Part shown: piece by piece, positions 7,871-15,920 of the stretch
Layout: every line of letters begins with the position of its first letter
How positions within the stretch are numbered: the first letter of the stretch is position 1
Source: DASZTV01 sp035550655
GTDB taxonomy: Bacteria; Actinomycetota; Actinomycetes; JAFAQI01
Direction of reading: 5' to 3'
NCBI GenBank assembly: GCA_035550655.1
Contig: DASZOU010000032.1
Span: 1-64,000, forward strand
Length of the DNA: 64,000 bases
Notes under the pieces: model-generated
Databases searched by the model: none
The model's input: the letters and a program-made list of their open reading frames with translations, nothing else
Told to the model about the DNA's origin: nothing
Position numbers and translations under genes: made by a program

Positions 7871-9040
7871 CTACTCGAGGTAGTCGCGCAGCTTCTGTGA
7901 GCGGCTCGGGTGGCGCAGCTTCGACAGCGTCTTCGCCTCGATCTGGCGGATCCGCTCGCGGGTCAGGCCGAACTCGCGGCCGATCTCGTCGAGGGTGCGG
8001 GGCTGGCCGTCGGTGAGCCCGAAGCGCAGCGCCACGACTGCCGCCTCGCGCTCCGGCAGTGTCTTCAACACGCTGTCCAGCTCGCGCTGCAACAGGCCGA
8101 ACGACACGACCTCCGCCGCGATGGGTGCGTCGGCGTCCTCGATGAAGTCGCCGAGCTGGCTGTCGCCCTCGTCGCCGACGTTCTGCTCGAGTGACACCGG
8201 CTCGCGGGCGTAGCCCTGGATCTCGACGACCTTGTCGGGGGTCATGTCGAGCTCTTTGGCGAGCTCTTCGGCGGTCGGCTCCCGGCCGAGGTCCTGCAGC
8301 ATCTGGCGCTGCACCCGGGTGAGCTTGTTGATCTGCTCGACCATGTGCACCGGGATCCGGATGGTGCGCGCCTGGTCGGCCATCGCCCGGGTGATCGCCT
8401 GCCGGATCCACCACGTCGCGTACGTCGAGAACTTGTAGCCCTTGGTGTAGTCGAACTTCTCGACCGCTCGGATCAGGCCGAGGTTGCCTTCTTGGATCAG
8501 GTCGAGGAACGCCATGCCGCGGCCGGTGTAGCGCTTCGCCACCGAGACAACCAGCCGGAGGTTCGCCTCGAGCAGGTGGTCCTTCGCGCGCTGACCGTCG
8601 GCGATGAGCCAGTCGTAGTCCTTGCGCAACGCCTTGGCGATGCGGGCTTCGCCGGAGTCGGCCTGCCGGAGCTTCTCGGCGGCGAACAGGCCGGCCTCGA
8701 TGCGCTTGGCGAGCTCGACCTCCTGCTCGGCGTTGAGCAGCGCGACGCGCCCGATCTCTTTCAGGTAGGCGCGGACCAGGTCGGTGGACGGACCGGAGTT
8801 GTCCTCCTCGGCGACGAGCTCGAGGTCTTCTTCTTCCTCGGCGAGCTCACCCTCGGTGGGCTCGGCCTCGGCGTCGATCTGCGGCTGGGGCGAGGCTTCG
8901 TCAGGAGTCTCGGTCAACGCCGTGACCTTCGGCTCTGCTTCGGTGTCATCGGCGGCCTCCGCCACGACGGCCATTGCCGGCTTGCGGCTGCGGCTCGGGC
9001 GCTTCGCCGGCTCCGCCGCGGCTTGACGTGCGCTGCTCAC
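7871..9040 (-). CDS. sigA: Principal RNA polymerase sigma factor (SigA/HrdB type)
   Basis: A 389-residue group 1 sigma-70. After a Lys/Arg-rich and then acidic N-terminus (residues 1-85) come region 1.2 (STDLVRAYLKEIGRVALLN), regions 2.1-2.4 (DLIQEGNLGLIRAVEKFDY, FSTYATWWIRQAITRAMADQ), region 3 and region 4.2 (LDEIGREFGLTRERIRQIE). It ends in KLRHPSRSQKLRDYLE, the ending typical of actinobacterial housekeeping factors. It has no region 1.1. The GTG start is preceded by GGGAGAGG at six bases. The sigA neighbourhood in mycobacteria also contains a second factor (sigB), as here, although the intervening genes differ. Confidence 0.95.
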   Translation of the reverse strand: MSSARQAAAEPAKRPSRSRKPAMAVVAEAADDTEAEPKVTALTETPDEASPQPQIDAEAEPTEGELAEEEEDLELVAEEDNSGPSTDLVRAYLKEIGRVALLNAEQEVELAKRIEAGLFAAEKLRQADSGEARIAKALRKDYDWLIADGQRAKDHLLEANLRLVVSVAKRYTGRGMAFLDLIQEGNLGLIRAVEKFDYTKGYKFSTYATWWIRQAITRAMADQARTIRIPVHMVEQINKLTRVQRQMLQDLGREPTAEELAKELDMTPDKVVEIQGYAREPVSLEQNVGDEGDSQLGDFIEDADAPIAAEVVSFGLLQRELDSVLKTLPEREAAVVALRFGLTDGQPRTLDEIGREFGLTRERIRQIEAKTLSKLRHPSRSQKLRDYLE

Positions 9041-9140
9041 GTACTGCCTCTCCCGTGCTCAGATGCCGCCGAGTGGGGCCGCCCCACGTGCTGACGGCGC
9101 CGCCAAGCGTAGCCCGGTTTTCCCTCTTCGAAGAGGTCGG

Positions 9141-10076
9141 TCACGCGAGTCTGCTCCGTACCGCCGAAGGGGCTAATCCGGCCATTCCAAACGTGACCGA
9201 AACCTTCGTCCCGGGCGGCCCGAAATCCTTCCGGTTCAACGTGACCGGATCGAGGTGAATCGTCCTTGAGCCCTTGGCGGGCACAACCGTTTCGGTGCCA
9301 GGACAGCCGGCCAGAGTCCGACCCGGATGGCCGTCCGGAACCGCCGCGCCATGCGTCGAGCTGATCTCGATCGCGTAGTGCGGACAGGGATCGAGGCTGA
9401 CCGGATCCGGCGAGCGATTCGTCAGTGTGACCGACAAGCCGCGCAGCGTTGATCCCGTCACGGTCGGGTTGGCGTGGAGCTTCGCCGACAGCGACGACCA
9501 CTCCGAAGGCGCCGCCTGCACGGCTTCGCCCGGCGCGCCGAAGCTTCCTCGAATGACGACCGAGTGGCTCTTGTTGTTCGTGCAAGCAGGCTTGCCACCC
9601 GGGAGCGGGATCCGCAGCAGGCGCCCGCCGCTCAGCCCGACGCGGAGGTACACCGCCTGGGCGCCACACCAGGATCCGCGCCAGGCGAAGCCCCACGAGA
9701 TGGCGTTCGTGGCGCCCTGCGCCTGCGGGTTGTTACCGCGGTTCTTCGCGGCCGCGGTGCGGATCGGTACGTCGAGGACGTGCCGGTCCGCATCGAGGAG
9801 CGCGACGATCGGCTTGGTGACGCGGATCAGGCAGTGTGAGCCGCGCAGCCGCACCGCCCCCAGCACGCCGTACGTGCTCCGCAGGGTGTGCGCCGCTGCG
9901 TGGATGTCCGCGACGTGGCAGTTCGGCCAGCCGGTCACCGGGTGACCGGTCGAGAACGGCAGCAGTGCCGGCGCCGGAACCTGCCACTGCTCGTCGGGGG
10001 TGACGGCACCCCGCGCCGGCCCGGTGGCCATCAGCGCGAACATCGCCAGGGCTGCGGCGGTGGCGGTACGCCTCAT
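9141..10076 (-). CDS. Secreted DUF4232-like protein
   Basis: A 311-residue exported protein. The N-terminus is a signal peptide with cleavage likely after the ARG-A region near residue 24. The mature part has paired cysteines (NCH...SHC, WCG...ACTN, DPCP...AGCPG) and a beta-rich C-terminal half with LRGLSVTLTNRSPDPVSLDPC, the kind of segment found in DUF4232 cell-surface proteins of actinobacteria. Function is unknown. Its ATG follows the TAG stop of the aldehyde dehydrogenase with no gap, so it is translated by reinitiation at the end of that operon. Confidence 0.65.
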   Translation of the reverse strand: MRRTATAAALAMFALMATGPARGAVTPDEQWQVPAPALLPFSTGHPVTGWPNCHVADIHAAAHTLRSTYGVLGAVRLRGSHCLIRVTKPIVALLDADRHVLDVPIRTAAAKNRGNNPQAQGATNAISWGFAWRGSWCGAQAVYLRVGLSGGRLLRIPLPGGKPACTNNKSHSVVIRGSFGAPGEAVQAAPSEWSSLSAKLHANPTVTGSTLRGLSVTLTNRSPDPVSLDPCPHYAIEISSTHGAAVPDGHPGRTLAGCPGTETVVPAKGSRTIHLDPVTLNRKDFGPPGTKVSVTFGMAGLAPSAVRSRLA

Positions 10077-11546
10077 CTACAGGTCCAACGCGACGTACTT
10101 GGTGGCGAGGTACTCCTCGATGCCTTCGGGTCCGCCTTCGCGGCCGAAGCCGGACTCCTTCACGCCGCCGAAGGGCGCGGCCGCGTTGGACACCAGACCG
10201 CGGTTGAGGCCGAGCATCCCGACGTCGAGCGCCTCGGTCACCTTGAAGGCGCGCCGGATGTCCTGGGTGAACACGTAGGCGACCAAGCCGTACTCGGTCT
10301 GGTTGGCGACGTTGATCGCCTCCTCGTCGGTGGTGAACGTCTTGACCGCGGCGACCGGCCCGAAGATCTCCTCGCGGAGCAGCTCGGTGTCGGCGGTGAT
10401 GCCGGACAGCACTGTCGGGGCGAAGAAGTGTCCGCGCTCGCCGACCTTCGACCCACCGGTGAGGACAGCGGCGCCCTTGCCGACCGCGTCGTCGACGAGC
10501 CGCTCGACGATGTCGCGCTGGTCGGCGTCGATCAGCGGTCCGACGAGCACCCCGTCGTCGGTGCCCCGCCCGACCGGCATCGCGGCAAGCCGCTCCGCCA
10601 GCCGGGCGGAGAACTCCTCGGCGACCGAGGCGTGGACGTGGAACCGGTTGGCGGCCACGCACGACTCGCCGCCGTTGCGCATCTTCGCGATGACCGCCTG
10701 GTCGACGGCATGCTCGAGGTCGGCGTCCTCGAAGACGAGGAACGGCGCATTGCCGCCCAGCTCCATCGAGCACTTGATGAGGCGCTTGGAGGCCATCTCC
10801 ATCAGCTTCTTGCCGACCGGAGTGGACCCCGTGAAGGACATCTTGCGCACTCGCGCGTCGTCGAAGAGCGGTGCGGTGACGCGGCTCGCGCTGCTCGACG
10901 TCACGATGTTGAGCACGCCGCCCGGGAGGCCGGCCTCCGTGAGGATCTCGGCCAGGGCGGACATCGACAGCGGGGTCAGCTGGGCGGGCTTCACCACCAT
11001 GGTGCAGCCCGCCGCCAGAGCCGGGCCGATCTTGCGTGCGCCCATCGCGCTCGGGAAGTTCCAGGGGGTGATGAGCAGGCACGGCCCGATCGGCTGCTTC
11101 ATCGTCAGCAGCCGCCCGGCGCCGCTCGGATTCATCGAGAACCGGCCGTCGATGCGCACCGCCTGCTCGGAGAACCATCGGATGAAGTCCGACGCGTAGG
11201 CGATCTCTGCCCGCGACTCGGCGAGCGGTTTGCCCATCTCGAGCGTCATCAGCAGCGCGAGGTCGTCGATCCGCTCGTTCATCAGCTCGAACGCGCGACG
11301 CAGGATCTCGCCCCGGTCGCGCGGCGGCGTGGCTGCCCATGAGTCGGCGGCATCGCAGGCCGCGTCGAGGGCGGCGACGGCGTCATCGGCGCTCCCGTCC
11401 GCGACGGCGCACAACGACTGTTCGGTCGACGGGTCCTCGACGTCGAGGGTCGCGCCGGTCGAGCTCTCTCGCCACTTGCCACCGATGAACAGACCCTTGG
11501 GCACCGCGTCGACGACGCGCTTCTCGTCAGCTGCTGTCACTGTCAC
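10077..11546 (-). CDS. NAD(P)-dependent aldehyde dehydrogenase, succinate-semialdehyde type
   Basis: A 489-residue aldehyde dehydrogenase that oxidises an aldehyde to an acid. The cofactor-binding TPWNFP and FTGSTPVGKK, the general base in MELGGNAP, the nucleophilic Cys in GGESCVAANR, and EEIFGPV are all present. Closest by pattern are GabD-type succinate-semialdehyde dehydrogenases, although NGGESC replaces the usual NAGQTC, so the substrate is open. The start overlaps the preceding spermidine-synthase-like gene by 20 bp. As the sixth gene of the operon it could oxidise an aldehyde made by the reductase-dehydrogenase genes upstream. Confidence 0.85.
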   Translation of the reverse strand: MTVTAADEKRVVDAVPKGLFIGGKWRESSTGATLDVEDPSTEQSLCAVADGSADDAVAALDAACDAADSWAATPPRDRGEILRRAFELMNERIDDLALLMTLEMGKPLAESRAEIAYASDFIRWFSEQAVRIDGRFSMNPSGAGRLLTMKQPIGPCLLITPWNFPSAMGARKIGPALAAGCTMVVKPAQLTPLSMSALAEILTEAGLPGGVLNIVTSSSASRVTAPLFDDARVRKMSFTGSTPVGKKLMEMASKRLIKCSMELGGNAPFLVFEDADLEHAVDQAVIAKMRNGGESCVAANRFHVHASVAEEFSARLAERLAAMPVGRGTDDGVLVGPLIDADQRDIVERLVDDAVGKGAAVLTGGSKVGERGHFFAPTVLSGITADTELLREEIFGPVAAVKTFTTDEEAINVANQTEYGLVAYVFTQDIRRAFKVTEALDVGMLGLNRGLVSNAAAPFGGVKESGFGREGGPEGIEEYLATKYVALDL

Positions 11547-12216
11547 GTCCTTGAGTCTGCGCTACCGGTCGGGTCGCGGTGAACACGACGTCCGGTTCAC
11601 CGCGGGGGACGGGGACGTCGATGACGTTGACCTGCCCGAAGTGCTGACTAAGAACCTGCTCGTACGACGCTGATCTCGCTGCACTCCAGACGCTGAGCAC
11701 TCCGCCGGGTGTGAGCCGGCTCGCGATCAGCGCCGTGCCGTCGTTGCCGTACAGGCCTGCGTTCGCCTCGGTCACCGTCCAGCTCGGACCGTTGTCGACA
11801 TCGAGACAGATCACGTCGTACTGCTCGTCGCTGTCTCGCAGCATCGTCGCGACGTCAGCGATGACGATCTCGGTCCGCCGGTCGCTTCGCGCCTCGGCGG
11901 AGATGTGGCGGAGGTGCTGCTCGTGCCATCGGAGGATTGCCGGTTCGATCTCGACAACGACCACCCGCTCGACCCGCTCGTCCGCCAGCGCTTCCAGCAG
12001 GGAGAACCCCACGCCGAGCCCGCCGACCAAGACGTTGCGCGGGCTCGCTGCCAGAGCCAGCGCCGCCCGGACCAGGAGGCGCTCGGACTCGCCGTTGCGG
12101 GTGTCCATGAGGAACACCCCGTTGCTGATGACCTCGAAGTGCTCCGCGCTGTCAACGCAGCGGCGGAGCACGAGCTCGCCGCGCGGCGTGGTGACGCGCT
12201 CGACCGTTATCGCCAT
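11527..12216 (-). CDS. Spermidine synthase-fold (SAM-dependent) protein
   Basis: A 229-residue Rossmann protein of the spermidine synthase/methyltransferase superfamily. Motif I is LVGGLGVGFSLLEAL, followed by the acidic strand end VVVVEIEP and the DxD-like strand VICLDVDNGPSW. The N-terminal tetramerisation region of true spermidine synthases is short. Polyamine-site residues are not obvious, so it may be an aminopropyl- or methyltransferase of unknown substrate. The ATG at 12216 overlaps the end of the acyltransferase gene by 10 bp, and its own end overlaps the aldehyde dehydrogenase by 20 bp, showing tight coupling. Confidence 0.75.
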   Translation of the reverse strand: MAITVERVTTPRGELVLRRCVDSAEHFEVISNGVFLMDTRNGESERLLVRAALALAASPRNVLVGGLGVGFSLLEALADERVERVVVVEIEPAILRWHEQHLRHISAEARSDRRTEIVIADVATMLRDSDEQYDVICLDVDNGPSWTVTEANAGLYGNDGTALIASRLTPGGVLSVWSAARSASYEQVLSQHFGQVNVIDVPVPRGEPDVVFTATRPVAQTQGRDSDSS

Positions 12217-13115
12217 GCCTTGGGACGTGACGGGGTGTCGGCAGGGCCGGCCGTGGACGCCCACACGCGCCGCCAGTCGGCGACGTCGGGACCGCTCGAT
12301 GGCGGCGTCTCGCCGGCCGAGGCCCGCAGCGCGGCGGTGTACCAGTCGGTGCCGTCCTCGTCGAGCAAGGTCTGGATGGCCGCCGCCATCCGGGCGTTGA
12401 GCTCGAGCGTTCCTTCGCCGTCGCGTGGCCGCAACGGCCGGCCGTAGCGGACGTGGACGGGTGGCCGGCCCGGCTTCGGCCAGCCACGGCCCCGCGGCAT
12501 CGCCGCGTACGAACCGCGGATCGCCACCGGGAGGATCGGGATGCTGTGCGTGATCGCCAGGGCCGCGGCACCCGGCCGGAACCGGCGGGTCCATCCGTCA
12601 GGGGAACGCGTGCCTTCCGGGAACATGACGATCGACCAGCCGGACTCGATCAGCTTCGTCGGAGTGTCCGACAGGCCGTGGCCGTGGCGCTCGATCGGGA
12701 ACGTCGCGAAGACCAGGGCCGAGCCGATGGCACGCCACCAGGCGTCGAAGAAGTAGTCGGCCGCCGCGCCGACCGTGACCTTGCGCTGCCACTCCGCCGG
12801 CAGCGATGTCAGGAGCACGGCGGTGTCGAGGTGAGACGTGTGGTTCGCGACGATCACCAGCGGACCGTCGAGGTTGTCGAAGACGTCGAGACCCTCGACG
12901 CGCATCGTGGTCTCGCGATGCATCAGCGGCGTCAAGCCGCCGCGCAGGATCGCCTCCCTCGCGGCCCGGGCCGGCCGCGATCGCGCCCAGTCGGTGGGGA
13001 ACTCCTTGCGGTCCCCGAAGGAGTGATGCGGCTCGGCGGAGTGCGGGGGCAGCTTGCGATGACCCCACCGCCAGCCGCGCGCGAGCGCCCGAAGGTCCTT
13101 TTCAAGGCCCTTCAT
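12207..13115 (-). CDS. 1-acyl-sn-glycerol-3-phosphate acyltransferase-like (PlsC family)
   Basis: A 302-residue membrane-associated acyltransferase. The catalytic NHxxxxD box is NHTSHLD (residues about 90-96), the phosphate-binding FPEGTRS is present, and ILPVAIRGSY matches block IV. The long N-terminus (about 60 residues) precedes a short hydrophobic segment. Such enzymes move an acyl group from acyl-CoA or ACP onto a hydroxyl of a lipid acceptor. In this operon the acceptor could be an unusual alcohol rather than lysophosphatidate. The gene start overlaps the end of the LarA-like gene by 4 bp. Confidence 0.88.
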   Translation of the reverse strand: MKGLEKDLRALARGWRWGHRKLPPHSAEPHHSFGDRKEFPTDWARSRPARAAREAILRGGLTPLMHRETTMRVEGLDVFDNLDGPLVIVANHTSHLDTAVLLTSLPAEWQRKVTVGAAADYFFDAWWRAIGSALVFATFPIERHGHGLSDTPTKLIESGWSIVMFPEGTRSPDGWTRRFRPGAAALAITHSIPILPVAIRGSYAAMPRGRGWPKPGRPPVHVRYGRPLRPRDGEGTLELNARMAAAIQTLLDEDGTDWYTAALRASAGETPPSSGPDVADWRRVWASTAGPADTPSRPKAWR

Positions 13116-14689
13116 CGAACGTCGGCCAGCAGGTGCGGCGGGTTGTGGGTGTAGGTGATCGACGGGCTGCTGCCGACGGTGTCACGCGCGAGCTCGAGCG
13201 CATCCGCGAACGTCGACGCGGACCGCATCCCCATGCGCGCGACCGACCGGCGGTCGCCGCCGACCCAGATGACCTGCCCGACATGGTCGAGAGCGTGCGC
13301 GCACCAGTACCACATGTAGAAGGGGTGCACGCCGTGGTAGGCGTGCGACGTCCGGTACAGATGCGTGTACCAGGGGTCGGTCGCGTACTGCTGCTCGAAC
13401 TTCGGCCCGATCACCTTCGGGTCGGTGCTTTCAGCGAGCACCTCGTCGAAGAAGTCGACGTAGCTCGGGTGGTGCAAGGTCGAGAACTCCCACGGCACCG
13501 GGTGGTTGAGGATGATCACGCCGCCCTCACGCACCAGCGGCTTGTTCCGGTACATGTTGAAGAAGTAGCCGAGCCCCAGGCACGCGGCGAGAATCGGGTT
13601 CATCACGCTGTTGACGTTGTACGGGCACAGATACGGCAGCCCCATGACGAGCACGTCGGATTGGCCGTCGACCTCGACGAGCTGCTGGCGGTGCACTCGT
13701 TCCAGGGTCTGCTGATGAACCGGCTCGACAGCGCCGGCGCTGATGCCCGTCACGGCGTACGGCGCCTCCATGCTCTGGAAGGTGCGGCGCCGGAGCTTCG
13801 GCGGCAGCATGTCGATGCCGCGTTTGGCGCCGAGGAACATCGCCTGGTCGCGGAGTGACCACTCCCACTCGCGCTTCGTGAGGAATCCGTACTGCGCCGG
13901 GAACGCGTCATTGTTCAGCGTTGTCTCGATCTGGAAGACCTTCAGGTGCTCGTTGATGATGCGGCCCATGCGCCACGCGCTCGAGTGCAGCTCCGAGTGG
14001 CGCGGGTCCATGAACGACCGGGAGTGGATCATCGTCTGCGCGTTGTGGTGATGGCGAAGCGAGTTGTACGACGCAAGCCCGATGGCCGTCGACTTCCAGC
14101 CGCCGTCCATCGCCACCAGGTTCACGTTGACGTAGACCAGCAGGTCGGACTCGGCGGCGCGCTTCGAGATCTCGACGTCCTCAGCCTGATCGGTCGTCCC
14201 GAGGTGCGCGAGGTTGGCGCGGTCTTCGGCATCGAAGTTGTAGAGGCGGTCGGGCCAGAACGACCGGTAGACGCGCTCGCCGACGACCGCCTTGATCTCG
14301 TCGCCCGTCATCCGCCGGTGCAGGGCGGTCGCGACGATCAGCTCCACGTCGTCGACGCCGGCGTCGGCCGCGTGTTGCAGGACGTGCTCGAGGACGCGCT
14401 GGCGGATGTCGGGCTTGCGCATCGGTGGCAGCGGCAGGGAAAGGTCGTCGAAGGCGATCGTGAGCTTCATGCCGGGGCGCAGCAGGGCAGTCAGCGGCTC
14501 ACTGTCGATCGGGTTGAGCAGCGCGTGCTCGATCGCCTCGTCGATGTCGACGACGCCGGGCAGCGACTCCGGCGGGTACACGACGCGAGTGCCGAGCGGG
14601 AACTCCTGCAGCCCGAACGACTCGCCCGAGTGCATGAGCAGCGGTGGCGTCCGCTCATCGACGGTAAGGACGAATCCAGGGCGGCTCAA
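13112..14689 (-). CDS. Lactate racemase (LarA/DUF2088)-like protein
   Basis: A 525-residue protein whose N-terminal half has the DUF2088 pattern of the nickel-pincer enzyme LarA: AFDDLSLPLPPMRKPDIRQR, then VELIVATALHRRMTGDEI, where the His matches the catalytic His of LarA's GTHRxM motif, then a second conserved His (NLAHLG). It is about 100 residues longer than LarA. No larB, larC or larE cofactor genes are in the window, so use of the nickel pincer is not shown. The likely start is TTG at 14689, preceded by GGAGG. The 5' end lies in a repeat element (14687-14738) containing an 18-codon frame coupled to the upstream gene. Confidence 0.75.
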   Translation of the reverse strand: MSRPGFVLTVDERTPPLLMHSGESFGLQEFPLGTRVVYPPESLPGVVDIDEAIEHALLNPIDSEPLTALLRPGMKLTIAFDDLSLPLPPMRKPDIRQRVLEHVLQHAADAGVDDVELIVATALHRRMTGDEIKAVVGERVYRSFWPDRLYNFDAEDRANLAHLGTTDQAEDVEISKRAAESDLLVYVNVNLVAMDGGWKSTAIGLASYNSLRHHHNAQTMIHSRSFMDPRHSELHSSAWRMGRIINEHLKVFQIETTLNNDAFPAQYGFLTKREWEWSLRDQAMFLGAKRGIDMLPPKLRRRTFQSMEAPYAVTGISAGAVEPVHQQTLERVHRQQLVEVDGQSDVLVMGLPYLCPYNVNSVMNPILAACLGLGYFFNMYRNKPLVREGGVIILNHPVPWEFSTLHHPSYVDFFDEVLAESTDPKVIGPKFEQQYATDPWYTHLYRTSHAYHGVHPFYMWYWCAHALDHVGQVIWVGGDRRSVARMGMRSASTFADALELARDTVGSSPSITYTHNPPHLLADVR

Positions 14690-14738
14690 ACGTCCTCCAC
14701 CCCACCCGCCACCCAAGAGTGGCGTCGGCTACGCCGAC
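14687..14738 (-). repeat. Hairpin plus G-rich dispersed repeat, copy A
   Basis: A stem (GTCGGC-GTA-GCCGAC) followed by a G-rich tail that ends in GGAGGACGTTTG. It lies between the zinc dehydrogenase and the LarA-like gene and supplies the ribosome site and TTG start of the latter. Related copies are at 24331-24381 and 62230-62280. Confidence 0.7.
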
Positions 14739-15920
14739 TCATCCTGTCCTCCTTAGGTCGAACGCGACTTTCAAGGTGCCGAGGCGACCGCCGTCGTGGG
14801 CGTGGTCGAGTGCCTCGCGCCAGCGGTCGAGCGGGTACGCGACGCCGAGCAGGCCGTCGAGCGGTGCGTCGGCGGCGAGCCGGATCGCGACGTCGAAGTC
14901 ATCGCCCGCGCTGGCGTAGGCACCCGTGACGTCGAGCTCCCGGAACCAAGCCGGCGTCATGTCCACGCCGTCCCCGGGTACGCCGCCGAGCACGACGCGA
15001 CCACCGGCGCGCACAGTCCGAAGTGCGGTGTCGATCGACGAGCGGGAGCCGACCGCGTCGATCGCCACGTCGACGCCGCCGAGCAGGTAGGCCTGTCCCC
15101 GTTCCGGTTCGAGCCGGAGCGCTCGGGTGGAGCGCCGTACGGCGGCCGCCACCTCACCGGGAGAGACCACGTCACTGGCGCCGAAGAGCTTCGCGAGGTC
15201 GGCCTGCCGGCCGTGCTTGGCAACGACCGTCACGTGGCCGGCCGGCGTCAGCTCGCGAAGCGCCAGCGCCGTGAGCAGCCCGACGGCTCCGGCGCCGACG
15301 ACAAGCGCAGACCCGCCGTCGGTGAGGCCGGCGCGACGTGCGATGTGAATCGCGCAGGCGAGCGGCTCGACAAGAACGGCGCGCTCGTCAGGAAGCTCGT
15401 CGGGTACGACGTGCAGCTGCGAGACGTGCGCGACGAGCTGCCCGCTCCACCCGCCGCCGGTGTCTGCGCAGTAGCCGGTCTGCAGCCCGGGGGACAGGTG
15501 GCCGACGGTGATCCGGTCGCACCGGTTGCGCTGGCCCGCTTCGCAGGCGGCGCACTTGTCGAGCTTGCGGGCCTCGCACCCGAGGACGGGGTCGATGACG
15601 ACGCGGCTTCCCGTCGGGATGCCGGGCGCATCGTCGAGGGTCTCGCCCACCACCTCGTGGCCCGGCACGAACGGCATCGAGACCAGCGGCGTGAAGTACA
15701 GCGAGGTGTGGCCCGACAGGGTGGCGAGATCGCTGCCGCAGATGCCGGACAGCCGCGGGCGGACCCGCACCCATCCCTCGCCCGGATTGCGCGGGCCGTC
15801 GCGGTGCACGAGCCGCAGCGGGGCGAGCGGTCCGGCGAGCAGCCCGGGCACCCGCGGTCCGATCGCTCGGGCCGCGACGTAGCGGGGGAGCGACCGGTAG
15901 ACCTCGAGCGCGCTGATCAT
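14739..15920 (-). CDS. Zinc-dependent alcohol/polyol dehydrogenase (MDR family)
   Basis: A 393-residue medium-chain dehydrogenase. The catalytic zinc site is GICGSDLATL plus GHEVVGE, the structural zinc cysteines lie in CEARKLDKCAACEAGQRNRC (spacing differs slightly from textbook ADH), and the cofactor loop is VVGAGAVGLLTALAL. It would interconvert an alcohol and an aldehyde or ketone with NAD(P). The ATG overlaps the stop of the reductase-HAD gene (ATGA), and its own stop overlaps the ATG of a short coupled frame in the downstream repeat. This is the second gene of the operon, well placed to act on the product of the first. Confidence 0.9.
   Translation of the reverse strand: MISALEVYRSLPRYVAARAIGPRVPGLLAGPLAPLRLVHRDGPRNPGEGWVRVRPRLSGICGSDLATLSGHTSLYFTPLVSMPFVPGHEVVGETLDDAPGIPTGSRVVIDPVLGCEARKLDKCAACEAGQRNRCDRITVGHLSPGLQTGYCADTGGGWSGQLVAHVSQLHVVPDELPDERAVLVEPLACAIHIARRAGLTDGGSALVVGAGAVGLLTALALRELTPAGHVTVVAKHGRQADLAKLFGASDVVSPGEVAAAVRRSTRALRLEPERGQAYLLGGVDVAIDAVGSRSSIDTALRTVRAGGRVVLGGVPGDGVDMTPAWFRELDVTGAYASAGDDFDVAIRLAADAPLDGLLGVAYPLDRWREALDHAHDGGRLGTLKVAFDLRRTG

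Noticed and set aside
9733..11340. A 535-codon frame in the same strand as the aldehyde dehydrogenase
   Set aside because: Arg-rich out-of-frame translation overlapping a gene with full catalytic motifs.
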